Assembly (NCBI GenBank): GCA_017559845.1
Contig: JAFYQQ010000005.1
Span: forward strand, 27,965 to 91,964
DNA length: 64,000 bases
Source: Bacteroidaceae bacterium
Lineage (GTDB): Bacteria > Bacteroidota > Bacteroidia > Bacteroidales > Bacteroidaceae
Direction of reading: 5' to 3'
This document shows positions 52,773 to 60,346 of this stretch, in pieces. The translations under genes and the position numbers were made by a program. Each line of letters begins with the position of its first letter. Positions within the stretch are counted from its first letter, which is position 1. The notes under the pieces are model-generated. The model was given only the letters and a program-made list of their open reading frames with translations, was not told the origin of the DNA and searched no databases.

Positions 52773-54579
52773 ACTCCTTGCCCCTGCACGGAATCTTGAG
52801 TGCGGAATGGCTGCCGTGGACCACGGAGCCGATGCTGTCTACATCGGAGCGCAACGTTTCGGTGCACGCGCTGCAGCCGGAAATTCTGTGGAAGACATTG
52901 CCACCCTGTGCCGATATGCCCACAGGTTTGCGGTAAAGGTATATGTTACGGTCAATACAATCCTTTATGATGAGGAACTGAATGCTACCGAAAAACTTGT
53001 ATGGCAACTCTATGAGGTTGGTGTGGATGCACTGATTGTGCAGGATTTGGCCTTGCTCAAGATGAACTTGCCGCCAATTCCTTTGCATGCCAGTACGCAG
53101 ATGGATAACCGCACTCCCGAACAGGTGCAATGGCTGGCAGATATGGGCTACAGTCAGGTGGTATTGGCGAGAGAATGTTCCTTGGACCAGATACGTCTTA
53201 TCCATGAGACTGTACCTCAGATTCCTCTTGAGGCGTTTGTTCATGGAGCTTTGTGTGTCTCATATAGCGGTCGTTGCCAGGCCTCTCAGTTTTGTTTTTC
53301 CCGTTCTGCCAATAGAGGACAATGTGCCCAGTTCTGCCGTCTGCCTTTCAGCCTTGTTGATGCTGATGGCAAGGTTTTTGCAAAAGAAAAATACCTGCTT
53401 TCCTTGCGTGATATGAATCGGACTGCCTCACTCGAAAAGATGATGGATGCCGGCATCCGTTCTTTCAAGATAGAAGGCCGGCTCAAGGATGTATCTTACG
53501 TGAAGAACGTAACGGCATGGTATCGCCGGCGTATAGATGAGATACTTCGCCGGCGTCCCGAATATGGTCGTGCGTCTTTGGGTACCGTGGAACTGAATTT
53601 CCAACCCAATCCCCAGCGCAGTTTCTCTCGTGGCTTCACGGAATATTTTCTTCATGAGAGGACGAAGATGGCATCGTTCCATACTCCGAAAAGCATGGGA
53701 CAGGATGTGGGTGTGGTAAAGGAGGTGAGAGGGGGTTGCATCATTGTATCAAGTGTGGCTTCTTTTGCCAATGGTGACGGACTTTGTTATTTGGATGCAG
53801 AAGGAAAACTGAAAGGTTTCAGAGTGAACCGGGCAGATGGCAATCACCTTTATCCGGCAGAACCCGTAAATGTGGCTCCTCGCACGCCATTATACCGAAG
53901 TTTTGACCAGGAGTGGGAACGTATGATGACCCGCCCAACGGCTGTTCGTACCCTTTCCGTGGAATGGATGATTACTGATGTGGAGGAGGGTTTTTGCCTG
54001 AAAATGAAACGCGAAGATGGAGTGGAGGTTGAACGTACATTCCCGTGGGAACATCAGTTGGCGAAGACAGACCAGACCGCAAATATTGAGGAACAGTTGT
54101 CCAAACTGGGTGATACGATTTACCGTAGTTCTAGTGTCCAAGTATGTTTCAGCGATTCTTGGTTCATTCCCCGTAGCCAGTTGGCGGCATGGAGAAGGGA
54201 GGTCGTGGAATTGATGGATGCAGTATTGCCGGAGCGTCAGTTCCAGTCTGCAGAGAGGCGGATATCCCGTCCGTCAACTGCCATTAAATCATTCAACGTA
54301 AGCAATTCCCTTTCGGAAAACGTATATAAAGAGTCCGGCATTTCTTCCATTCAACATGCCATTGAAGTAAAACCGTCATCGGATGTCACAACATTGATGG
54401 AATGCCGCTACTGTCTGAGACACGAAATGGGCTTGTGTCCCAAATCCCATAATAGGCAGACCAACTATAAAATGCCCTTGTTCCTGCATTCTCAGGACGG
54501 TAAACGATTCCAATTGAAATTTGATTGCGTACATTGTAAGATGTATGTGATGAGTGATGAAAATAAGTCTCAGAAATAA
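52756..54579 (+). CDS. U32-family peptidase/tRNA-rRNA hydroxylation-type protein
   Basis: From a TTG at 52756 the product is 607 residues starting MKTSIELLAPARNLECGMAA, the family's usual N-terminus; the frame is open further upstream but only within metA, so this start is preferred and overlaps metA by 17 nt. The core shows GADAVYIGAQRFGARAAAGN, VYVTVNTILYDEEL, HASTQMDNRTPEQVQWL and the Cys-rich signature CQASQFCFSRSANRGQCAQF. A C-terminal extension carries further Cys pairs (CRYCLRHEMGLC, CVHCKMYV). Some U32 members (RlhA, TrhP/TrhO partner systems) modify RNA rather than cleave proteins, and this one may do so. Confidence 0.87.
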   Translation: MKTSIELLAPARNLECGMAAVDHGADAVYIGAQRFGARAAAGNSVEDIATLCRYAHRFAVKVYVTVNTILYDEELNATEKLVWQLYEVGVDALIVQDLALLKMNLPPIPLHASTQMDNRTPEQVQWLADMGYSQVVLARECSLDQIRLIHETVPQIPLEAFVHGALCVSYSGRCQASQFCFSRSANRGQCAQFCRLPFSLVDADGKVFAKEKYLLSLRDMNRTASLEKMMDAGIRSFKIEGRLKDVSYVKNVTAWYRRRIDEILRRRPEYGRASLGTVELNFQPNPQRSFSRGFTEYFLHERTKMASFHTPKSMGQDVGVVKEVRGGCIIVSSVASFANGDGLCYLDAEGKLKGFRVNRADGNHLYPAEPVNVAPRTPLYRSFDQEWERMMTRPTAVRTLSVEWMITDVEEGFCLKMKREDGVEVERTFPWEHQLAKTDQTANIEEQLSKLGDTIYRSSSVQVCFSDSWFIPRSQLAAWRREVVELMDAVLPERQFQSAERRISRPSTAIKSFNVSNSLSENVYKESGISSIQHAIEVKPSSDVTTLMECRYCLRHEMGLCPKSHNRQTNYKMPLFLHSQDGKRFQLKFDCVHCKMYVMSDENKSQK

Positions 54580-54661
54580 CTATAAAACCACGCTTGTATG
54601 AAAATGAACCCCCTGCACATTGCGCAAATTGTTTTGTTCATGTTTTTGCATATTTGATTAT

Positions 54662-56386
54662 ATGATGAAAAAGATTGGTCTGTTGTTGTCTTGTTGCTTT
54701 CTTGTCAGTATGCTGATGGCTGTACCCGCCCGTCGTGTGCGTTTTGTGGCGAATCAGATTGACGGCAGCCAGATTGCATTGACACTTTGCGGTGATGAAC
54801 ATCTGCATTATTATCTCACAGATGATGCCCAGCCAGTGCTTTGTGCCGAGGATGGAGGTTATTATCATGCAAACATCAATGTCATGGGGCACCTGTCTTC
54901 CTCTACCGTGCTGGCACATGAACCAGAGGATAGGGATAAAATCGAAGAAAACTTTCTGAAAGTACGGGGCGATGTCGGAAAAATGATGGCCAATGCCAGG
55001 AGTAAAAGCAGAATGTGGCGTGTGGCTGCTACCCGCAGTGCTTCTGTTTCGCGTTCGGCCTTTATGGGAACCAAACGTGCGTTGGTGATTCTGGCACAGT
55101 TCTCGGACTGTAAATTCACGGTCCCCAATGTGAAATCATATTATCAGGAAGTGTTGAATGGTTCGGGCGCTCCCCAATACGACATACCAGCCAGTGTGAA
55201 CCGCTATTTCAGTGACCAAAGCAACGGACTTTTTGATATGCAGTTTGATGTGGTGGGGCCTGTGACGGTAAGCAACAAGGTTTCTTATTACGGAAGCAAC
55301 AATTCATGGGGTGATGACCTGCACCCGGAAAAAATGGTGGAAGAGGCGATACGTCTTTCTTCATCGCAAGTCGATTTTTCCAAATATGATTGGGACAATG
55401 ATGGTTCTGTAGACCAGATATTTGTCTTGTATGCAGGATATAGCGAGGCACAGAACGCTCCTTCCTATACCATTTGGCCCCATGCCTATTATTTGTCCTA
55501 TGCCGGTGTTACGCCACCAGTCTTCAATGGCGTCAAGATAGATGCCTATGCTTGCAGTTCTGAATTGTCAGGTAAGTCGGGTACCATTCCTGACGGTATC
55601 GGCACCTTCTGTCACGAATTCAGTCACAATTTGGGCTTGCCCGATCTTTATGATATCGATTATAGTGGCGGATATGGTATGTACATCTGGAGTCTGATGG
55701 ATGCCGGCTGCTATTGTGGTCCCAATTTGAGGGGAGAGGTTCCCTGCAATTATACAGGATACGAACGTTGGCTTTGCGGTTGGGCTGAACTGACCGAACT
55801 GACAGAAGGCTGTAAAATAGACAATATGCCAAGCGTTTCCGAAAACGGACCTACTTATATGGTGCGCAACCGTTCTTACTCCGATGAATACTATCTGCTG
55901 GAGAACCGTCAGCAGATAGGGTGGGATGCCCATCTGCCAGCCCATGGATTGTTGGTGATGCATGTGGATTATGACCGTAAAGCATGGCTTGACAATACCG
56001 TCAATGATGTGCGCGGACACCAACGGTTTGTTGCGGTTCCGGCAGACAATACCATGGTACAGTCCTTTAACGGATGTAAGGGCGACCTGTATCCCGGCAG
56101 TGCTGGAAACACATCATTGACCGATAGCAGTACACCGGCCGCCACCCTATACCATGCCAATGCTGACGGACGCAAGTTCTTGGGCCGTCCCATTGAGCAA
56201 ATAACTGAGGATGGCAATGGAAGAATCAGTTTTGTATTTGATGGTGGGGAAGGGAACGGTATAAATGACATCGCCGCAGACAAAGCCTCATCATCTGCCA
56301 TATATAATTTGCAAGGTGTCCGCACAGGGAATACAAACGTCTCTGGTGTGTATGTGAAGAACGGACGAAAGATAATGGTCCGATAA
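54662..56386 (+). CDS. Secreted M6-family metalloprotease with T9SS tail
   Basis: From the ATG at 54662 the product is 574 residues with a signal peptide (IGLLLSCCFLVSMLMA). A propeptide-like region (to about 135) precedes the catalytic domain: RALVILAQFSDCKF, VDQIFVLYAGYSE and the zinc motif GTFCHEFSHNLGLPDLYD, then LMDAGCYCG, as in immune-inhibitor-A-type M6 proteases. The last 30 residues (AIYNLQGVRTGNTNVSGVYV then KNGRKIMVR) form a short type A-like C-terminal sorting sequence, so export by the type IX secretion system is likely. An upstream ATG-less extension to 54620 is rejected because it precedes the signal peptide. Confidence 0.88.
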   Translation: MMKKIGLLLSCCFLVSMLMAVPARRVRFVANQIDGSQIALTLCGDEHLHYYLTDDAQPVLCAEDGGYYHANINVMGHLSSSTVLAHEPEDRDKIEENFLKVRGDVGKMMANARSKSRMWRVAATRSASVSRSAFMGTKRALVILAQFSDCKFTVPNVKSYYQEVLNGSGAPQYDIPASVNRYFSDQSNGLFDMQFDVVGPVTVSNKVSYYGSNNSWGDDLHPEKMVEEAIRLSSSQVDFSKYDWDNDGSVDQIFVLYAGYSEAQNAPSYTIWPHAYYLSYAGVTPPVFNGVKIDAYACSSELSGKSGTIPDGIGTFCHEFSHNLGLPDLYDIDYSGGYGMYIWSLMDAGCYCGPNLRGEVPCNYTGYERWLCGWAELTELTEGCKIDNMPSVSENGPTYMVRNRSYSDEYYLLENRQQIGWDAHLPAHGLLVMHVDYDRKAWLDNTVNDVRGHQRFVAVPADNTMVQSFNGCKGDLYPGSAGNTSLTDSSTPAATLYHANADGRKFLGRPIEQITEDGNGRISFVFDGGEGNGINDIAADKASSSAIYNLQGVRTGNTNVSGVYVKNGRKIMVR

Positions 56387-56408
56387 GACACATTACTGAT
56401 GTACGACA

Positions 56409-56452
56409 CGAAGCATCACTTATGACAGACGCTTGCCATAAGTGATGCTTCG
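56409..56452. terminator. 16-bp hairpin at convergent junction
   Basis: cgaagcatcacttatg (56409-56424) is perfectly complementary to 56437-56452 around a 12-nt loop. It lies 22 bp after the M6 protease stop and 26 bp before the transglycosylase stop. On the + strand it is followed by aaaaagg, and on the minus strand by TGTCGTAC, so no T-run marks a direction. Confidence 0.6.
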
Positions 56453-56478
56453 AAAAAGGATAAGCTGTAAGTGGAGAC

Positions 56479-57633
56479 TCAACTCCCTACAAACTCTTCT
56501 GCACTTTTCACATTTGATTGGTGCTTTCCGTCTTTCATGTTTCGTTTGGCCGGTTTGGGTGTGCTGCCTTTGGAATAAGCTCTTGCACATCCTTGATATT
56601 GGAACCATCGGTCCAGAATCTGCCTTACGTATGCTTCCGTCTCGCTTCCACGCATATAGCCGTTTGAAACCACTGGATCGCGATAATATTCCGGTTCCGA
56701 GAGTTTCAGCACATAGCCCGACACATTTGCCCACTGATGTGCGTTGCCACCGTATTTGCGTGCCAGTGCCATGGCATCCTTGATGTGTAAGGCCCCACCG
56801 TTATAGGCTGCCAGTACGAATTTGATTCGTTCCCGTTTGTCTTTTATGTCTGCGAATGTGCGGTTGAGTTGTTTCAGATAACGGGCTGCTGTATGTATGT
56901 TCACGGCAGGTTCATATAATTGTTGCACGGAAACACCCATTTCTTGGGCTGTGGCAGGCATAATTTGCATCAGTCCTTTGGCCCCCACCCAAGATTCTGC
57001 TTCAGGGTCGAAACCAGACTCTTGATAACATTGGGCTGCCAGCAGTCTCCAATCCCAACCAATCATGTCGGCACCCTTTATCAGTTCTTGGTCAAATGCA
57101 CAGATGATTCCATGAGTGCGGTCACTCATGACTGGTCGCATTTTTCTTTTGATGGAGTTGTTTCCTGTCGGCATTTGTATGGTAGGCCTTCTGCTTGGAT
57201 TCCACCATTCGGTTATGCTTTGGGTGAGTAGGGGAGTGTTCTCCCGTGTCATCCATCTTTTTTTATTCCCCATTTCCAATGCAATAAAGTCAGCCTCGCC
57301 AGATGAGAGTTTTCGCAAGAGAGTCGCCGTGTCTGGTGCAGTCTCCATTTGCAACTTTGCACCGATGTGGCGCGCATATTCTTTCGCCAACAAGAATTGT
57401 GTGCCCATGCCTTGTCCGCGATATTCGTAATAGGTCTCAGGCCCGTTCAGTGTGATGCCGATAAGAGTACCTGCCATTTGAATTTCCGGCAAATCATACA
57501 GTTCCACTTGTTTCTCTTCTTTCCCGAATATGGCACTTGGCTTTCGCCTTTCCTGTTGGGTACAACAGCTTAGGGAAATAAGGAGGAAAAGAAAGGAAAA
57601 ACCTTTTATAATATGAGTTGGTGCTAGTGTCAC
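56479..57633 (-). CDS. MltF-like lytic transglycosylase lipoprotein
   Basis: From a GTG at 57633 the product is 384 residues with a lipoprotein signal (GFSFLFLLISLSCC). A solute-binding-like N-terminal domain (about 50-190; TAPDTATLLRKLSSGEADFI) precedes a C-terminal SLT domain with the catalytic Glu in CYQESGFDPEAESWVGAKGL, then MQIMPATAQEMG and VLAAYNGGALHIKDAM. This is the MltF plan: a periplasmic enzyme cleaving peptidoglycan glycan strands. A longer frame runs back to 57780, but that part overlaps the tRNA-Trp gene and the promoters, so the GTG start is chosen. Confidence 0.88.
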   Translation of the reverse strand: MTLAPTHIIKGFSFLFLLISLSCCTQQERRKPSAIFGKEEKQVELYDLPEIQMAGTLIGITLNGPETYYEYRGQGMGTQFLLAKEYARHIGAKLQMETAPDTATLLRKLSSGEADFIALEMGNKKRWMTRENTPLLTQSITEWWNPSRRPTIQMPTGNNSIKRKMRPVMSDRTHGIICAFDQELIKGADMIGWDWRLLAAQCYQESGFDPEAESWVGAKGLMQIMPATAQEMGVSVQQLYEPAVNIHTAARYLKQLNRTFADIKDKRERIKFVLAAYNGGALHIKDAMALARKYGGNAHQWANVSGYVLKLSEPEYYRDPVVSNGYMRGSETEAYVRQILDRWFQYQGCARAYSKGSTPKPAKRNMKDGKHQSNVKSAEEFVGS

Positions 57634-57671
57634 TTGTGATACATATATTATATAATGAAGTGTCAGAGACA

Positions 57672-57679
57672 ACTTTTTA
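57672..57679 (-). promoter_or_regulatory. -7 element for the transglycosylase gene
   Basis: Minus-strand TAACTTTG, 38 bp upstream of the GTG start. The possible -33 is only ATTG. Confidence 0.5.
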
Positions 57680-57708
57680 CGCAAAGTTAAGCTTTTTTCT
57701 CCAATCTT

Positions 57709-57740
57709 GTTGCAGGATTGCAAAAAAAGTTCTACCTTTG
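57709..57740 (+). promoter_or_regulatory. Promoter for tRNA-Trp
   Basis: GTTG (57709-57712), 20-nt spacer, TACCTTTG (57733-57740); the tRNA begins 13 bp later. Confidence 0.65.
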
Positions 57741-57753
57741 CAGCCGCAAACTT

Positions 57754-57826
57754 ACGGGAATAGCTCAGTTGGTAGAGCACTGGTCTCCAAAACCAGGTGT
57801 CGGGAGTTCGAGCCTCTCTTCCCGTG
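57754..57826 (+). tRNA. trpT: tRNA-Trp (anticodon CCA)
   Basis: The 73-nt cloverleaf is complete: acceptor arms acgggaa (57754-57760) and ttcccgt (57819-57825), D arm with gctcagttggtagagc, anticodon stem ctggt/accag enclosing ctCCAaa (anticodon 57787-57789), T arm with gttcgag, and discriminator G at 57826. CCA is not encoded. An intrinsic terminator follows within 10 bp. Confidence 0.97.
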
Positions 57827-57833
57827 CAGTAAG

Positions 57834-57862
57834 AGATGTATCATACGGTACATCTTTTTTTG
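57834..57862 (+). terminator. Terminator after tRNA-Trp
   Basis: The 7-bp stem agatgta/tacatct (loop tcatacgg) is followed by a T-run. A near copy with loop tcaaacgg lies at 58031-58060. Confidence 0.85.
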
Positions 57863-57863
57863 T

Positions 57864-57900
57864 GTTCATCCCCGAATACCTACGCTATCCTGGGATGAAC
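57864..57900 (+). terminator. Second hairpin downstream of tRNA-Trp
   Basis: gttcatccc (57864-57872) pairs with gggatgaac (57892-57900), followed by ctattttttat. Probably a backup terminator. Confidence 0.6.
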
Positions 57901-58030
57901 CTATTTTTTATGTGGAATCTTGGAAAAATGTCATACAATGAAAGAATTTATCATTTCATTTGATTCACCTTGGAAACAAACAAGAATAACCACGTCTGGT
58001 ACTCGTTTATGTCACTATTTCCAGAGTAAA

Positions 58031-58060
58031 AGATGTATCAAACGGTACATCTTTTTTTTG
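58031..58060 (+). repeat. Duplicate of the tRNA-Trp terminator
   Basis: agtaaaagatgtatcaaacg continuing to a long T-run repeats, with two changes, the sequence after the tRNA at 57829-57862. The copies are 197 bp apart in direct orientation. No gene ends just before the second copy, so its presence suggests duplication rather than need. Confidence 0.75.
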
Positions 58061-58567
58061 TCAAAACTTTTTACCATGTAAGGCAGGTGCCTATCTTGAC
58101 GGACAATCGTAAAATATGGATGAATTAGCAGATTTTTGCGATAACCCCCTAATTTCAAGTTTCCAGTTGGAAAAAATAATTTTCCCAGTTGGAAACATTT
58201 TTTTTTCCAACTGGGCGCATTTCTCGCCCCAATTGCCCGATTTTTACATTTGGCCATTAAAACACCTTTAAATGGTTTCCCTGTTTTGTAAAGAATATTT
58301 ACTTTATTGTTCCATATCGTACGATGTCAACCATCATCGTGACTAACTTATATAAATAACGAGTTAAGTATTGACGTATGTTGTCATGGTAATAACAATC
58401 TGCTTTGGTTTGTCTCATCTGTGTCGTCCAATGCTTTCTTTCATAGAAAAACCGATAAAAAAATGAAAGGCGATTAAAATGAAAAGTAAAGGCGATTCAT
58501 TTCTGATATATATATATGAAGCACTACCAAATCTGTATTATTTTTATATTTTTTAGTCTTTTTTTAT
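58061..58567. other. AT-rich non-coding stretch before the signalling operon
   Basis: No credible coding frame is seen. The stretch holds the CCAGTTGG cluster (58160-58216) and otherwise AT-rich sequence with simple runs such as tatatatata at 58509. It marks the passage from the conserved tRNA-Trp end to the accessory region. Confidence 0.6.
58160..58216. repeat. CCAACTGG/TTTTCC repeat cluster, second locus
   Basis: ttccagttggaaaaaataat, then cccagttggaaac, then ttccaactggg form hairpins of the same type as the cluster at 26901-26985, here in a 57-bp block. Confidence 0.7.
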
Positions 58568-58595
58568 TTTGTTTACATAATTTTTATTAAATTTG
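58568..58595 (+). promoter_or_regulatory. Probable promoter for the UpxY-led operon
   Basis: TAAATTTG (58588-58595) is an exact -7 match with TTTG at 58568-58571, a 16-nt spacer that is shorter than usual. The ATG lies 411 bp downstream, implying a long leader. No inverted repeats typical of invertible capsule promoters were seen around it. Confidence 0.55.
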
Positions 58596-58599
58596 CAGT

Positions 58600-59002
58600 C
58601 GGACTCTCAGTTCTTTGTCCATAATTCCACAGGAAGACGGGTTCTTCAGCGGAAATGGTAAGGTAGCTCACGCCGGGCAGAGTGAGATAAAACTCATGAA
58701 GCGGGTATTGGGTGGGAAGAGAGGACGGACATAGAAGGCGTTTACTCTGACGCTTCATCGCTGCACTCCAAACTTCGAACACTTGGAAAATTCAGTAGAC
58801 GATGACGCAACGGTAGATGTCCCTGGGATGTGTTTATAACCATCTCCTTTTTTGTAGTACCTCACATTTGTGACGGAACTATTATATAAGGTGTATTATA
58901 TTCATATCGGCGTGGGCTTCGAAGTTGCTTATCTTTACTGAAGGGCAAGTTCGAAGGCCAGGAGTGTGAGATAAGTAACGAGTACGAATCTCACGCTTTT
59001 TT
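58600..59002 (+). promoter_or_regulatory. Structured leader RNA of the UpxY-led operon
   Basis: About 400 nt of untranslated, less AT-rich sequence separate the promoter from the first gene. It contains atgaagcg/cgcttcat (about 58698-58705 and 58758-58765) and a 15-position stem with 13 pairs (58914-58928 with 58945-58959). At the end is the terminator hairpin 58964-59002. The segment cttatct (58928-58934) can instead pair with agataag (58969-58975), breaking into the terminator stem. UpxY proteins are known to act on the leaders of their own operons, so this is likely the target. Confidence 0.55.
58964..59002 (+). terminator. Intrinsic terminator just before the UpxY start codon
   Basis: gtgtgagat (58964-58972) pairs with atctcacgc (58988-58996) over 9 bp (one G-U), followed by TTTTTT (58997-59002). 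The ATG starts at 59007. No gene ends upstream, so it can only act on the operon's own leader. Confidence 0.7.
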
Positions 59003-59006
59003 AGTC

Positions 59007-59582
59007 ATGGATATAACGCTTATGAATGGTACATTCTCTGATGCAAAAGCTACGGTTGCCAATGGGACAACCGACCGCGAAGCGTACCCAAAACGTTGGA
59101 TCGCAGTGCTTGTACAAATGTGTACAGAGAAGAAGGTTGGAGAACGTCTGACAAAGTTAGGAATTGAGAATTATGTTCCCACCCAAATGGAAATTCACCA
59201 ATGGAGCGACCGTAAAAAGAAAATAGAACGGGTGGTTATGCCAATGGTTGTGTTTGTACATACAGATGAGCATACCGAAAAACAAATCAGGAACTATTCA
59301 TGTATATATAAGGTGTTATCCTATCCTGGACATAAAAATGCTGCCGTTATTCCTGACCAGCAAATAGAACAATTAAAGTTTATGCTTCATAATGCTGATG
59401 CAGAAATAAAAATTACGGAATCTGTTTTAAAGGTTGGTGATGAAGTAGAAGTCATCAGAGGTTCGTTAAAAGGATTAAAAGGAAATATCTGTTATATTGA
59501 GGAAAACAAACCAATGATAGGTGTATATATGAATCTCCTTGGCTATGTTTGTGTAATGATAAATAAGAATGATATAAAATGA
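59007..59582 (+). CDS. UpxY-family NusG-like transcription antiterminator
   Basis: The 191-residue protein has a NusG N-terminal domain (RWIAVLVQMCTEKKVGERLT ... NYVPTQMEIHQWSDRKKKIE ... VVMPMVVFVHTD) and a KOW-type C-terminal domain (LKVGDEVEVIRGSLKGLKGN). UpxY proteins normally head Bacteroides capsule operons and let RNA polymerase pass terminators in the leader. Here no polysaccharide genes follow inside the window; the next genes are FHA, kinase and phosphatase genes, 10 bp downstream. An intrinsic terminator lies 4 bp before its ATG, which fits self-regulation by readthrough. Confidence 0.85.
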   Translation: MDITLMNGTFSDAKATVANGTTDREAYPKRWIAVLVQMCTEKKVGERLTKLGIENYVPTQMEIHQWSDRKKKIERVVMPMVVFVHTDEHTEKQIRNYSCIYKVLSYPGHKNAAVIPDQQIEQLKFMLHNADAEIKITESVLKVGDEVEVIRGSLKGLKGNICYIEENKPMIGVYMNLLGYVCVMINKNDIK

Positions 59583-59592
59583 ATAAAGATTT

Positions 59593-60294
59593 ATGAGTAG
59601 TAACAAGACAATTATTCCTGGAATGGAAAATGCTTATACTGAGCATCAAAATTTTGGTCCGCAAAATACAAATGTAAAGGATGGAACGTATGTGCCCAAT
59701 CCGCATGGTATTGTTTCTCCAAATGCCAACATACCAAATCAAAAACCTATTGTAGGTTTTTTGTACTCTATTTCTAAAACAAATGCGGGTGAGTTTTGGC
59801 CTTTGCATATAGGCTCCAACCGTATTGGTCGTTCGGTGGACAGTGATGTCTTTTTAGGTGAGGCTACAATATCAGAACAGCATGCTGTACTTGTAATTCA
59901 GCAAATGAAAAATCCGGAAAAAGTAATCGCATGGATTAATGATTCTGGTTCAACCTGTGGAACGATGGTAAATGGTGAAAGTATGGGCTTTGACAGAAGA
60001 GAGTGTTTCAATGGCGATATCATAACCATCGGTGAGCACTATGACTTGTTTTTCATATTGATAGATGCAAAACAAATAGGCTTGAACGTATGTCGTGATT
60101 TTATGTCAACAAATCAGACCTCAAAAAACAACTATGCAGCCTCTCATTTGAATGCACAACATATACACCTCAATAATAATGCAACTCAAGGTTATGAATC
60201 AGGGAACATAGAATCATCTGGCGGTACTGTTGGGGTAAATGACTCTGTAGGGAGTGAGCCATCAACAAAGCCTGGTGGTACCATATTTTTATAA
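59593..60294 (+). CDS. FHA-domain protein
   Basis: The 233-residue soluble protein carries a forkhead-associated domain at about residues 65-160. The phosphothreonine-binding marks are NRIGRSVDSDVFL (Gly-Arg), ISEQHAVLVI (Ser...His) and NDSGSTCGTMVNGE (Asn, Gly). The flanks are Asn/Ser-rich and low complexity. Short Thr motifs stand at both ends (KTIIPGM at residues 5-11 and GGTIFL at the very C-terminus), possible phosphosites. FHA proteins bind phospho-Thr targets of Ser/Thr kinases; two such kinases follow. Reads as the adaptor of the module. Confidence 0.88.
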   Translation: MSSNKTIIPGMENAYTEHQNFGPQNTNVKDGTYVPNPHGIVSPNANIPNQKPIVGFLYSISKTNAGEFWPLHIGSNRIGRSVDSDVFLGEATISEQHAVLVIQQMKNPEKVIAWINDSGSTCGTMVNGESMGFDRRECFNGDIITIGEHYDLFFILIDAKQIGLNVCRDFMSTNQTSKNNYAASHLNAQHIHLNNNATQGYESGNIESSGGTVGVNDSVGSEPSTKPGGTIFL

Positions 60295-60346
60295 CCAAAT
60301 TAAAAATTAACAACGAGACTACATCTAAAAATTACTTAATTAATAT

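Noticed and set aside
57634..57780. N-terminal extension of the lytic transglycosylase
   Set aside because: It would overlap the tRNA-Trp gene and both divergent promoters; the lipoprotein signal follows directly from the GTG at 57633.
58573..58782. A 69-codon minus-strand frame opposite the UpxY leader
   Set aside because: It lies inside the structured leader and overlaps the promoter region of the + strand operon. No known family or start signal is seen.
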